A DNA stretch of 64,000 nucleotides from Alisma plantago-aquatica (GCA_963693085.1 OY856411.1:1350975550-1351039549), one strand, 5' to 3'; positions 21,783 through 35,503 are shown, counted from the stretch's first letter. Numbers and translations: made by a program. The notes: a model not told the origin generated them from the sequence alone.

Positions 21783-24524
21783 TAATAGGTTCATAAATGG
21801 AAGGATAGAAAAGGAATTCAATATGTATATCCTACACAACTGTACATTAAATTATTATACATGTTTACATTGAGTAAATAATTACACAACAATATATCTA
21901 GAAGTCTCTTAATTGTAAATTTAGTAGTCAATATTTATGTGGCCAAGTTGTTGGGAAAAAGGGATAGATATTGAAAAACATAGACACAAGGAAAAGGAAG
22001 GGGAATGATGTTTTTTTCTATATTTAGTCTTTCCTCTTATGTATTAGTGAATGCTTAACTTTTCTTTGTTTACGATATACATGACATATTTTACCTAGTA
22101 AACAAAAATAAATAAGTTTCTTGCAAAATTCTATATATATACCCCTCTCCTTGGCATTAGCACACAAAAAGCTCACTTGACCAATAGGACATGACTCCTA
22201 AGCTTCTCCCTAATGCTACTATTCAATTCCTTTAGATGAGTTGTCAAAGCCTAATCTTTTCTCAACCATCAGTGTTTCAAACCTTGAATCTTTGACTTTA
22301 ATCTAAGGTTTGGACCTTCACAATCTGACACATCTAGAGGTATGTTGCATCCCATCAATCATATTATGCAATTGATCTACTTCTCTTTATCTTGATGTAT
22401 GTTATGTCCCTATTACTCAATTTGATAAACCAACTATATTTTCCCTCTCTTGGTCTTTCAAGACATATACCTTACATAGTTTCTATCTTTACTGAGAATT
22501 TGATTCATGAGTGGTTCTTGTGATCTACTAAACTTGATGGATATTCTTTTACTCTGATGTATATCTTGATCATCTTTTACATGTGGAAAATCCTATTTTG
22601 AGAATTTGAAATAAAATGGAATCTTATTTTCTAGTGTGATAGCCTCTTGTGGTCTATGTTATATCTTGACTTTAGACATGATTGGATATTTGTTTATGGG
22701 TCCTCTGACCTCACATGATATATTTTGGATGATCTCGTAACTTTGTTGATCATGACTAGAATTTAACTTGCATGTCCTATTTGCATGTGTGGTTGACTAG
22801 TCATAACTAGAAGTAGTGACACCATATAGGGAATGGGTTAATATGCACCTACCACATATGATATTAGGCATTGGGTTTTATTCCCCTTCTAGTTATGATG
22901 TTTATAGCTATTGGTTTTATCCCTTGCCACATAGGATGTTAGGCATTAAGTTTTATTCCCCTGTAAAATACTATATTTGTTTAGCACTGAAGTTTTAGTC
23001 CTTCTATCCTTTGGTATGGAATACATACGGGTTCCTACCCTTCTTTTTAGTATATGCTAGTATGGTTATTACTCACCATGAAGCTATCATAATTTGTTAT
23101 ATTATTATTGTGACATTGTTTTAAAGGAAGAAATCTCTTACTATTTATCTTATTTAAATGTCTTTCTCGTGATATCCACTTGGATGGTACTTTTCTCTTT
23201 CTGGAAAGCCTTGTTATATATGATGTTTTTTTCCTAATGTTTCTCAATCCCCAATTAATATGCTCATACCAGATTTTATGTTGATAATTTCCATCTTTGT
23301 CTTCTATTGTGGGGTATGCTTCCAAACCCTAGGTAGAAAGCAAGGAGGAGAGAACCAAGGCTGACCAGGACAATTATAAGTGTAGTTGAACCTTCTTGAG
23401 AGATAGATTAGATGTGGTTAGATAACCCCTTGCTAGTTCTATGCTATAGTTTGGTTTTATTATGTATCACCATGTATGGTGAAGGATGATGATATAATCA
23501 AAGCATTATAATAGTTAGATCTTTTATTTTCCACTACTAAACATTTGTTCTTGTATACCATTATTTGAGAAATGAAAAATAAACCTATTCCAGCTTACCT
23601 TTTTGGAGTGTTTGGATTAGATGAATTTATTCCTCAAATTTAGTGAGGAGTGGATACCTTCTCGGGTCCCACTCCTTACATTCCATGTTGCAAACATTGG
23701 GTGTAGTAAAATTTGGCAAGATACATCCACAACTATACAATTCCTCCATACCTAATCACCCCATACCATTTCTTGGGCTACCTTGATCGGAAAAGATTCT
23801 ATTAATACCCCAATCATGCATTCTAGGACCATACATGCAATTAAGCTACATATTTCACCAACATGCCACATACAAGGGGTGAGTCTAAAGTAAAGGCTAG
23901 GATATAATTTTTTCAATAGCTATGTGGATACAATTCCCTAAAAAATAGAAAACATAAAAAGATGAAGAAAATGACAAACAAATATAACTAAGGATCCACT
24001 CCTTCCTACACTTTGACCTAAGTAGTACATGTTACCTCCAGATGCAGCCACCTAAGATGAGGTAAGTAGTACTCCTCCAAGGCACCATATCCCTATTGAT
24101 ATGCCTCTACATTCAGCGGCGCTCAACAACTCCACCGACATTGAAGATCAAAAACAAATGCAACCTAATTGTAAGACATGACCTACTAGCATTGAGCGAG
24201 TATATCATCCAACACTCCATAGTCAACCTGATGAATTCAAAGTTATCGAAGAAACATGGTTGGGCCATATAAAGTATGAGAAGTACAATTATCTATCATG
24301 CCAATGCATATTAATATGCCAAAGAAAGCATGAGCTGGCATACACTCAAACATCCACATGCATACCAATATGCCAAAGCAATTTTGAGAAAATAGACACT
24401 TATCATCTACATGCATGCCAACATCCAGAGAAAAGGTGGATAGTTTCCCTAAAATTACAAGAACATACAAATGTTTTACAAGCTATGAGGAGACAATGTG
24501 GATAGATTCCAAATAGATAAGGAC
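21783..24524. other. Unclassified AT-rich DNA
   Basis: No recognisable domain on either strand. Around 22840-22960 a degenerate repeat appears (ATTAGGCATT followed by TTTTATTCCCC, seen two to three times at about 70 base spacing). The - strand ORF at 23047-23325 is open but matches nothing I know. Confidence 0.4.
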
Positions 24525-24990
24525 GATTACCAATTACAATATGGTTCTACATTTTTCCTCAATGGTGGCACTGTCAATTGGAAGAGTTCCAATCTGGATA
24601 GAAGGATCATATCTACAACAAAAACTAAATATCAATATACATTAGATGCCACAAAGGAACTTGTATGAATCAAGAAGTTCATTTGATGAAATTGGAGTTG
24701 TTGCTAGCCTTGTTGACACAGTAGGTATTCTGTGAGAAGAATGGGGCTATCGTACACAACAAGTAAACCTAGATGGCATGCAGATTCTAGACATATTATG
24801 CCATACTTGCATGTCATAGATGAGATATTTTAGTGAGGAGATGAGAAGATATACATGATACTCACAGAGATCAAGTTTTTTTATTCCCTAGGCACTATTA
24901 CAAGAGAAGCATGGTTGTCATGTTATATAACTTGGAATAAGATACATGAGTGATTGGATTCAATCAAAGTGGGATACTTTTGGCATATAT
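24525..24990 (+). pseudogene. Copia RNase H end, decayed
   Basis: The + strand reads FFLNGGTVNWKSSNLDRRIISTTKTKYQYT followed by DATKELV, matching the copia RNase H pattern (GGavsWkSskQ, then a TEaEY block and an AxKEavW block). Further on, RHIMPYLHVIDEIF and a block at the position of the usual DPLTKPL motif follow. Catalytic acidic positions are partly lost (E in TEaEY is K). Several stops occur. It is the C-terminal end of a copia pol whose upstream part is missing. Confidence 0.7.
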
Positions 24991-25740
24991 GATCTAATAG
25001 ACAATGATGGCTACAAGTTATTTTATACTTTTGCTTTGATAAACAAAGCCAATGTCATTTATTGATGCACATTTTATTACTATGATATTAATGTACATAA
25101 TAAATGTTCTTTGAATGATTGTTTCTAAGACACAAAACTTTAAGTACATCACTTAGACATGATATCCTAATGGATGCTAAGAATAATATTATTAAATATA
25201 CCTAATCAAGTATTGTTGGAGAATATACAACAATAATCCACGTGAGACTAGTATGTGTAGTGACTAATGACCATGTCTCATGGGTCATAGGTACGGGATT
25301 AAAAGTCAGACACATAGATACTTGTTAGAGAACAAGTGTACTGGACGGACCCTCCTTGAGGTAGATTCATGGACCATTATATGATAGTAATAATCAACTC
25401 TAAATGTGACAATGGTATGCACTCCTTCAACATTAAGTCACTCAATGGTGATGTGATAGTCCTCATGCTTTGAAAATTCCCAACATGATCATGAAAAACA
25501 TCACCCTAACGATAGTGGTTGGGTGTGCAAAGAATCATGCTACACATTGTGAGTGTTGTACAAGGAATTTTTCCCTCCCATATAATGAGAGAGATATCCT
25601 AGGCTCATAATCTCATATTTATATGGTGGGTCTACTTGGAGATCAGGTAAGTTCCATTGAACATGTGAGGATGATGTGTCCATGTCTCTAATTCAGACCA
25701 AGATAAAAGGATTATACAACGCAGTGTCATTGCTTGTTTA
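24970..25740 (+). repeat. Probable copia 3' LTR, decayed
   Basis: Directly after the RNase H fragment the text AAGTGGGATAC stands where copia elements have the polypurine tract and LTR start. The following several hundred bases resemble a copia LTR in layout (GGCATATATGATCTAATAG near 24979; ACAAGTGTACTGGACGGACCC near 25340). I cannot define its 3' end and see no second LTR. Confidence 0.45.
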
Positions 25741-25743
25741 TGG

Positions 25744-26036
25744 TTTAGTATTGTATGACTAATACTACTAGTTGGATAGATACCACTCATTCCTTATGAA
25801 TTGTAATATTAGTTGCTAAATATATTGCCAATGTTGTATGGTGTTCATAGGGTCACGCTGATAACATCCAATTTTGTATGGTGTTCACAGGGTCATACTA
25901 GTTTAGTATTGTATGACTAATCCTACTAGTTGTCTAGATACCACTCATTCCTTATGGATTGTAATATTAATAGCTAAATCTATTGCCAACGTTGTATGGT
26001 GTTCAAAGGGTCACAGTGATAACATCAAATTTTGTG
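25744..26036. repeat. 158 bp tandem duplication
   Basis: A block beginning TTTAGTATTGTATGACTAAT at 25744 starts again at 25902, and the two units stay aligned through CCACTCATTCCTTATG and TTGTATGGTGTTCA to about 26036. The second unit is truncated at the right. Differences are scattered single bases. Confidence 0.8.
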
Positions 26037-26159
26037 GATAATTCATGCCTTAACTTACCTCTTACTTTTCACCTTTTATGCATAGACACCCTCACTTCAC
26101 TGCTTTTCCACTCGAAACATATTTTACCTTGTTTCTATCATAACCATGGCATTTTTGTG

Positions 26160-26600
26160 CATATAACCAAGGTACCTAATGCGGGAACAGGATGTCCATC
26201 GGTCCCCACAACCAATGGATGCTTTTGTTCAGACATTTGGACAACCATTGGCACGTCACTCGATGGATATAAGGCATCAAGAGATAATCTGTAACCGGCG
26301 GGCCTATGACCAAAGGACTGACAGAGCGACCATTGGATCTAACTACCCAGCCAGCAGATGGTCACTCTAGCCATCACCCGATGGCTCCTCAGCCTTGTTA
26401 TCTGATGGCTATCCTGGCCTTACCAACCGAATCCTACACGGACCCATCCCCCATTGGCCTTCAACAGATGGCCAAGTTGAGCAATTGTCAGACCCGAACA
26501 TCCGATGGCCACCCCAGCCATCAACCGGTGATTGTCCTAGCCATCATCCAATTGTTGTCCAGATTTTCCAATAGAAGGTCCCACTACGAGTCGGCGTCAC
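26160..26600. repeat. Patch enriched in CCRATGG / CCATYGG words
   Basis: Within about 400 bases the words CCGATGG, CCAATGG, CCATTGG, CAGATGG and CCATCGG recur roughly 14 times at irregular 20-50 base spacing. They are half-palindromic variants of one another. The overlapping ORF 26306-26839 has no known domain and its composition reflects the repeats. I do not know the element. Confidence 0.4.
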
Positions 26601-27050
26601 CCAATGGCCACATGAGTGAAAGGTCATTCAGAATCGTTACTCACATGCCCCAAGGCAGGTACTTCAGATGCTTGGGGTACAAGGAAAGTGCACTCTCTCG
26701 GACACTACACCGAGCCCTATATGTGGAGGACTTGTACGAACGTTCTGGGGGATTGCATTTTCACGAAGGACCACGAAGTGCTGCCGGAGAAGAAGACCAC
26801 CATCGACGTCTACCTCCACCATTGGTTGGTGGGCAATGAGGAAAAAGTACAAGGAGTCTATTGCACCTTTCATCTCTGTATGCTTGCTCGACGTACTTTG
26901 ACGAAGGAAGGAGGGCAGAGAGAAAGTCTCCACTATCATTGTGTACGACTCGGTGAGGAACTTCAGACCATCGGTTGTGGCCATCACGTGTCTTTAGTCA
27001 GTGTATCCCCTCATTTCTGCTGCTTGCACCCATTCTCTTCAATATAATCT
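26601..27050 (+). other. Unrecognised open frames
   Basis: Two overlapping + frames stay open (26306-26839 and 26616-27047). The second reads through a non-repetitive block (DHEVLPEKKTTIDVYLHHWL) that looks more protein-like than its surroundings, but I recognise no domain. It could be a fragment of a transposon gene. No splice or promoter evidence supports it as a host gene. Confidence 0.3.
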
Positions 27051-29033
27051 CCTCCCTCTTTTCTTCAACATAATTCCATGTCTTATGTATCTTGTAAAGA
27101 TGTACAGTTGTCCATGAACATAGACGAATAAACTCATAACTTGGGTTGGGAGTAGCCAGTAAGGTCCTCCTAACATGTATATACTTACATCCATTTGAAT
27201 ATATATGTTCTTGGCAATGGTTATCTCCATACACTTGTTCTTATTTCTTCACTTACATGATTAGCTACCATCTTGTGATGTTTGATTGTTGGTGCCTTGA
27301 AAGAGTAGTGTGAATTCTATCCAAGTGTTACGGAGTTGCACGAATGCATGAGAATGTTGGAATGCTAAAGTTAATGATCATATGGTTATCTCTGTGATTG
27401 TTTGTTTGTTATCTCGAGAGAGACAACCTTATAATATAGATCTATCCTAAGCCCAAGAGAGGAGGGAATAGACATATATGATGATTGTTTGTAAACTTGC
27501 TAAGGGCATACAAAGGGTGTGGGTATTGCATGTTGGGAGAGATCTTAGCAAGTGAACCCCAATCCAAGCTCCCATCCATATTTGTTACAACATGCTTGCT
27601 TGCTTGCTTTTGTTCTCTTGTTTTTGCCTTCTTAACTTTTCTTTTACTTGTTTTGCTCGGTTGATGTGACATCATTCCTTAGGGAACACAATCTTAATGT
27701 ACCTTCTTGGTTGGTGTAACTGAGCCAAAATTCTATGTTCTTAGCACTCACCACCCTTGCCACTGTGGATCGACCCTAATTACTAAATCGGACCCCATAA
27801 AATTGTTGTAGGGGGTTGAGTGTCAGTTTATAAATTTAAGAGTCTCACTACTCTAGATCTGCTCCATTTTGGACGTGTGATTTAGGCCGATCACACACTC
27901 ATAGAGATAGCTTGAAGAAAGGTTGAATTGTACCTTATTGGAATTGTTACAATAAATATAAGTGTATAAAGGTATGTGTTGAGGACCCATATTAGATACA
28001 AATGTATACTTAAGAAATCATTTTCAATAAGTTAGAAACCCATTCCTTATAGAATAGGGAAGTATGTATCACTCTAGGAATAACAGAAGGTTTCCTTCAG
28101 TAAACATAGTGGGTGGCAAAATCACTCATTTTGTAGGGAGTCCCTATCTTGGCTAAATAGGGTTTTTGAAACCCTAACCTCTCCAATCCTCTATATATAT
28201 GATTTGAGTGTAGACATCAGGTCAAGTAATCATATTTTCTCATAGTTCTTGTAGGGTTGTAAATCCTAAGAGTAAGTTAGAGAGAAAGATAGAGAAAGGG
28301 AGAGAGAGGAGGAGGAGGAGACTAGAAGCCTCATCCCGTCTTGGATTGCTACTATGGATACCATAGATACAAGTTCCAGCATCGAGTACGCTTGGGATGA
28401 GCAACTTCATTAGTAAAATAACTTTCGCAGAGAAGTTCTTCCTGAGAGATAGTCTTCTGCAACACCCATATCATACAAAACACGATGTTCCATTGTAGGC
28501 AATGAAAATAGTTGTCACAAGGTCAAAGGCAAAGGACAATTTTAGAGAAACACCTTTTGCAAGATGACATAAGCGACATAATGTTGCATTTCAAAGGACT
28601 CGACTTGAAAGTCAAACTAGGGTCACCAAGGCCAAATTTCTCACCTTGGGATCCATGCCTCTCCATAATAGAAAGGGATTTACCGTCACTAACATTCATC
28701 TATTGAATCATGCATTCTTTCATGGAAAATCAAATATCTACACAGATCCCAAGTAATTTTTCATAGTACTAAAGACTGATAATAATAACTGATTTCTACT
28801 CCGAAGAGTCTAGAAAGCAACATATATTGGATGGTCCTACACCTAGCAATTGAAGTTGAATCATTGGAACCTCTTCCAAGATAAGGTGTAAACTTGTAAC
28901 CCTAATGTTGTATTGGTGCATTAGACGGATCCCAGCAACTACTTGCTTCTAGAACAAGTAGTCTCTATTTCATAACCCTAACCTAGATTTTCTTGTAACC
29001 ATAGGGTCAAGGACAACCCTAATCTCAATTATA
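27051..29033. other. Non-coding, possible LTR debris
   Basis: No domain is readable. Around 27720-27800 the text CCACTGTGGATCGACCC resembles the end of plant Ty3-type LTRs. At 28190-28330 a TATATATATGA block followed by a GA-rich run resembles a copia LTR/leader. Both are suggestions only; I found no partner repeats. Confidence 0.35.
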
Positions 29034-29041
29034 GTTTCATG

Positions 29042-29532
29042 TAGGGGTGAGCATCAGTCCAGAACCAGACCGGATCGAGGACTGACTTCGTAAGAATTTA
29101 TGGACTGTAGACCGAACCGTTTCAATGTAGGACCGGACCGGGACCGGACTGTTCCGTGGTAGGACCGAACCAGACCGTTTGGACCGTAATCAACCTTTTT
29201 TACATGTTTTACAACTTATTTAAGTGTATAAAGTGATAATCTTAGTCACTTCTAACAATTATATAATATTAATAGCAAGCATTTATACTATTAGTACTTA
29301 CTTTATTTGTACTTGTTACATAATATACCTATAAATATACATGAATTTTATATAAAAATCAGTCTGTGGTCCGGTCTATGGTCGAACTGGTTTTGGACCA
29401 GACCGGACCGAAGACCAAATTCACAAAAAATCTTGGACCGCAGACCGGACCAAACTCATAATGGACCGGACCGGACCGAATTGAGCACTCCAGTCTGATT
29501 TTGCGGTCTGGATCATTATTTGCTCACCCTTA
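29042..29532. mobile_element. hAT-type MITE, family 1 copy a
   Basis: A 491 bp element with terminal inverted repeats TAGGGGTGAGCA and TGCTCACCCTTA (one mismatch in 12) and a perfect 8 bp duplication GTTTCATG at 29034-29041 and 29533-29540. Inside each end lie many GGACCGGACC/GGTCCGGTCC words, and the middle is AT-rich. It has no coding capacity. A second copy in the opposite orientation is at 44062-44588. The 8 bp duplication points to the hAT superfamily. Confidence 0.92.
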
Positions 29533-29540
29533 GTTTCATG

Positions 29541-31494
29541 TGGTACATTGCATGATTTATTATGTTCTTGATTTTAGCTCAAACTTTTGAGCAGCTCAGC
29601 TAAATATATGTTTTGTGCATATATTGAGATTTGAGATTAACACGAGGTAGAAATGATTTCGGAATAGCACACACGTGAGTCTTCGAATAGTCTATCAAGC
29701 TTAAAGGGATTTAAGTTATTAATTAATAAAAAAATATCATTTGAGAATTTTAAAACTTCTACTAGATGTTTGTAGAATTTTTATTATGAATCGATGGCAA
29801 AAGAAATGGATGCAACTAGAGTTCAAATGAGAAACTTAATGTGCTTTTAGTAATCACGTGTTAAGAAATCATCGACTCTGTTCATTGATCAACCTGCTCA
29901 CCTGCAGACATGGACCCGCTTGCATGAAACCATCGACCCTCATTTGTGCAGCTAAGCACAACCAAATACAAAAAGCTTCATAACTTTTGACTAGAGTTCA
30001 GAACACACGTAGCCACCGGAAGAAAGGAATACACTGACCTACATGTGTAATCTAAATATTATCTGGCTGTGACGATCTCTGTAGACTAATATAGCTCCAC
30101 TAGAGCCTTCCACTGAGATGGTCTAAGTTTTCATTATTGAATTTTCCAATTACAAAGAATCTTAGTTACTCAGTAATTAGCGTCTGGCAAGGATCAGAAA
30201 TTCTACAAAATATACAAGATAAGGTGGCAAAGGCAAGGGGAAATAAAAGAAACCAGAAGACGTGTAGAGAAGGTACAACCGACATGCCGCAAGGAGTGAA
30301 AGAAGGCATCGTTGGTACAAGTCACGCGGAGATTACTATGAAAATTATAATCTAGGCTACGCCATTGATGATGATGGTGCATCTTTGATGATTTTTGTAC
30401 AATCAAATGGCCCAACATCGTGATTTTTCTTCACCTGGAAAGAAGAAGAAAAAAACATTATTGTAAAATATGAAACACGAGTATCAGAAAATAAAATATA
30501 ATTGAATTGGTGTTTTTAAAAAATGGTTGTTGAAAACTATTTTATAAGTGAAAATTGAAGCAAGGTGGATTTGGCATGAGACTGTAGACAATTTTAGACT
30601 CAGTATGTCGAAATTACATTGAATTATCAACACAATGGTAAACAACTATAAATAGTTATCATAAGAAGTGTTTCAAAAAGCGGTCAATTCGGACCACTGC
30701 CTACACCGCAGGCCCAGTATGCAGCCACCGGCGCATATGTGGCCGCCGTGCAGGGTATCTGTGGAGTATATGCAGCTACTGCAGATGATTTTTTCAATAT
30801 AATGTGTTTTTGTTTACCGTAAATTTTATTTTATTTTTAACTATTTATTCACCTACACAAGCAGGTGATGTATATATTCTCAAACTAATCTATATCTATA
30901 TTTATAAATATATAAATACATATATACATATTAATTTATTTTAAGCTACTTATTTACCCACACGCTCAAATGTAACGCGGATTATTCAAGAATCGAAGTC
31001 GATTATTAAGCAATTTTTAAAAATAAAAAAATAAAAAATAAAATCTCCATAAAAGTGGAAAAACTGGTTAAAGGGTCATTATCAATATAATTTATCTCAT
31101 ACTAAATGGTCTCAATTAGTATCGAAAACGAGAATGCAAATTTTTTCATTTTGAGTTCTATTACTGGTACTTGGTGTAATTGTAATATAATAGCAAGACA
31201 AAAAAGGTCTATTTATTATATTATTTATTTATTTATTACCTTGTACCTCAAACATATAATATTCTATTTTATGTATATGTATTTTGATATATATATATAT
31301 ATGTTCAGGCATATATGATAAATATCGACATCTACATACACACATTTCTACATACATGCTCCTAAGTTACAGATTACATGTCAATATGTATATGTCTGCA
31401 AATAATACACATACATATTTCACATATGTTGCATATACATACAAATATATCAATATATCATACAATTGTAATTGTATGGACACATATTGGGTAG
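29541..31494. other. No gene recognised
   Basis: The ORF at 30137-30355 is basic and Lys/Arg-rich in part but has no known domain. At 30690-30790 the words TGCAGCCACCGG, GTGGCCGCCGTGCAG and TGCAGCTACTGCAG form a small GC-rich patch of near-palindromic text. The rest is AT-rich. Confidence 0.4.
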
Positions 31495-31780
31495 AGTAGT
31501 TGATATGTACCCATCTTCATTTATGATGAATATAACATTCTACTGAATAATCCAACCTTATGGATGTAAAGTTTACATCTTAGATAAGATGTTTACAAAA
31601 AATAACCACTATATGAGATTCTTAGATCATCCAATGCAAGAAAATATATATTTTCTAATCAACGGTAAGTTGCAAAAATTGTAGAAACCGTTGAATGATA
31701 TATTACTATATCTCATGATCTATATGAGATATGTTTATGATTATTTAAACACATCTAATCTATATAGTGTTGAATCAATC
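31495..31780. repeat. Dispersed repeat, copy a
   Basis: The stretch CCATCTTCATTTATGATGA, then ATCCAACCTTATGGATGT and a GATGTTTACA-type hairpin recurs at 43788-43905 with scattered changes. In the second copy the hairpin is stronger (TGTACACCCCCTAGATAAGG facing GGGGTGTACA). Family unknown. Confidence 0.5.
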
Positions 31781-31866
31781 TATATGATAGGATTTATCAA
31801 TATACTCTACATGTTATTCTAATGGTCGGTACATGCAAGTTATATGTATCGGCCGGTACACACCAC

Positions 31867-31869
<3 letters not shown>

Positions 31870-31951
<82 letters not shown>

Positions 31952-31956
31952 AGAGA
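31870..31956. repeat. (TA)n-(TG)n-(GA)n microsatellite
   Basis: A TA tract to about 31913 passes into TG to 31947 and a short GA run. It borders the first of six MITE copies. ORFs across it are composition artefacts. Confidence 0.9.

Positions 31957-32803
<847 letters not shown>

Positions 32804-32872
<69 letters not shown>
32804..32872. repeat. (TA)n microsatellite
   Basis: About 70 bases of pure TA separating copies 2 and 3. Overlapping Tyr-Ile ORFs on both strands are artefacts. Confidence 0.95.
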
Positions 32873-32875
<3 letters not shown>

Positions 32876-33247
32876 AGGCTAGAATACACTCGAGTGTATC
32901 CAGAGCGGAATACACTCAAGTAGTTTTTCATGATGCAATATTTTTTTTGAAAATCTAATCCGTTGATCTTTTTAAACATCTTGTGAACAACTCATACGTA
33001 AAATTTGAGCACATTTGAATATGTATAGCTCATGTTATGAAGATCGCAAAAATTATGCATTTCAAATTAGTTTCGCGCGTCGATTTTGTTGCCCTTGGAT
33101 GAGTGACTTACACTTATCCAAATGGGCTCAAAATTTGTATGTAGCCTAGTTATAGTATGACGGAGAAGATCAACGGTTTACATTTTGCAAAAAATAGTCT
33201 TGATATGCAAACACACTTGAGTGTATTCGTGCGATCCGTACACTCGA

Positions 33248-33252
<5 letters not shown>
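32873..33252 (-). mobile_element. (TA)n-associated MITE, copy 3
   Basis: It starts GTCAGGCTAGAATACACTCG and ends TACACTCGAGTGTA, inverted relative to copies 1, 2, 4 and 5. The interior reads as the reverse complement of theirs (GATGAGTGACTTACACTTATCC). No coding capacity. Confidence 0.85.
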
Positions 33253-33295
<43 letters not shown>

Positions 33296-33296
<1 letters not shown>

Positions 33297-33636
33297 TCAG
33301 GCTAGAATACACTCGAGTGTACAGATCGCACGAATACACTTAAGTGTGTTTGCATATCAACTATTTTTTACAAAATGTAAACTATTTGGATGAGTGTAAG
33401 TCACTCGTCCAAGGACAACAAAATCGACGCACGAAACTAATTTGAAATGCATAATTTTTGCAGTCTATATAATATGACCTATAAATGTCCAAATGTGCTC
33501 AAATTTTGCGTATGAGTTATTAACAAGATGTTTAAGAAGATCAACGGATTAGATTTTTGAAAAAAATATTGCATCATGAAAAACGACTCGAGTGTATTTT
33601 GCTCTGAATACACTCTCGAGTGTATTCTAGCATGAC
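33296..33636 (+). mobile_element. (TA)n-associated MITE, copy 4
   Basis: The left end is GTCAGGCTAGAATACACTCG and the right end CGAGTGTATTCTAGCATGAC, long inverted repeats. The interior is shared with the others. A (TA)n-(GA)n tract (33252-33295) precedes it and TATATAT follows. Confidence 0.87.
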
Positions 33637-35443
33637 TATATATTTTTTTTTATCTAACAAAAATCTAAAACTGCATACACTCTAGTATATTGCATATATT
33701 CTATTCAGTACACTCTTTACCCGTACACCACATACTACTTTTTACAACCATGTCTAGCAGTGTAGTCAAAAAAAAATTATAGCGGAATCAACTTTTGCTT
33801 GATCCAAAAAGTATGTTAGTCATTCCACAACCAGATCTCAGGTGATAAAATATATGCTAAATGAGCTTTGGCTGGGAGCCAATCTGTGCACAAGTTGTCT
33901 TCTCCGTCTAATCTGCAGGTTAAATCTAGTTGCTTGGTATCAAAATGGTAAGATGGGATACTACATAGTTCTAATCATATCAAGAAAACATTTGTTTATA
34001 GAGTAGCAGTTTCTTGTCAAGTGGAAAGTGTAGAGAGAGGTTTCATCCGATGGATGAATGAAATTGATAGACTTGCAACTGTAACCCAAGGTTCTTTCTC
34101 ATTCTACAATTGTAGATGCTTAATCACTCATTTGAAATGTCAGGTTTCCTCATTTGCTAGAAGCACTTTCAAACAAGGGATATAGCGCTTTGAACCGGTT
34201 TAAAGTTTTTAGTCATCATTGTTGGAACCGAAAAGAGGGTTTTATCCAGTTGTGAAATACAGGAGAATTTTCTCATGTTACCGACAATGTTCCAAAGTGT
34301 TATGAGCAATACTTGTCAAGGTGTGCATTTAGGCGACAAGGCGCTGTGGGTGGTCCACTTTGCCTCTCATCTAGTTTAATTTACCTCCTTGTGTGTTAGA
34401 AGGGCCCATTTGGTTGGGCTGAAAAACAAAACACATTTTCTAACTGCACTACTGATCTGAACTGACTGTGTTTGGTTCTGTGTAATCCAAATTCTTGCTG
34501 TGCAAAAAAACAGACCATCTGTTTCAGTTTGCAATGAAAGCAGGAAAATCAACTGCACCCGAATTGGGTGCACTCCATTTTCCGTGAGGGTCTTTGCTGT
34601 GCTAAAGTAGCGCTCTGTCAACCTGGGAGAAATTATATACCTGCTTTCTGATTGTTGCACGTCAGTTAGCAATGGGATGATGATTGACCTGGATCAGAAA
34701 ATACTTCCTATCAAACAACTTTCAAACAAAATCATTTGAGTTCAATTATACCTAACAAACAAGTGATGTTGCAGTTACGATTCTCGTTCTCCATTTCCTG
34801 TTTACAAAATCACATGTTGGTTTTTAACTACTTGAAACCAAATCGGCTCTTAATAACTTCTAATTGTCTATACATTTGTTCTAATGTTCAAAATCTATCG
34901 TGTTATCTATGTTATGTGACAAATATCATTTTCTTTTAGAACTATCTCTTAAAAAACAGTTACTGAATTCTCATGTCTTGCTTCTTGCCGCTTTGAATTT
35001 AGTTTCAATTATAAGAATTGTGTCATCCGTATAGTCATTCTAGATAAATCTTTATTGTCAATTGATTATTTATTTCTTACAGTATTTAGTATCACTCTGC
35101 TTGTTTTAGCAATGCTTAAAAATATCATCAGTAATGGAATTGGTTGTGTTCAGTTATTGAAAAACTATGTATATTAATGGATTAACAGTGCAATCATGAA
35201 TTTAGTTAGGTATATATATATGATATATATGTATATGAAGGAAAGAATTGTTCCAAAAATCATTACACATGTATAGAAATATGTAAAATTTACCAAATTT
35301 GGGTTTTTAAGCCACGTAAGCACGCCTAGGCATTCCAAGGCACAAGGCCCGCAGATCTGGCGCCTTGACGCATTAATAAATATGCTATGAGCCGGTGTGC
35401 ATAGGGCACTGTAACTGTTATGCCCTGCAGCAACTGAATTTTT

Positions 35444-35444
<1 letters not shown>
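33637..35444. other. Non-coding; possible Harbinger-like MITE at about 34399-34850
   Basis: No domain found. Text after TTA at 34396 (GGGCCCATTTGGTT) is the approximate inverse of AACCAAATCGGCTC ending before TTA at 34850. This would suit a PIF/Harbinger-type MITE with a 3 bp duplication, but the terminal match is short and imperfect. The rest is unremarkable. Confidence 0.35.
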
Positions 35445-35487
<43 letters not shown>

Positions 35488-35503
35488 GAGAGAGAGAGAG
35501 AGA
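35445..35503. repeat. (TA)n-(GA)n microsatellite
   Basis: TA repeats to about 35483 then a GA run, directly left of MITE copy 5. Confidence 0.92.

Noticed and set aside
34399..34850. Confident Harbinger MITE call
   Set aside because: The inverted ends match over only about 14 bases with mismatches and the TTA flanks do not line up neatly; kept only as a possibility.
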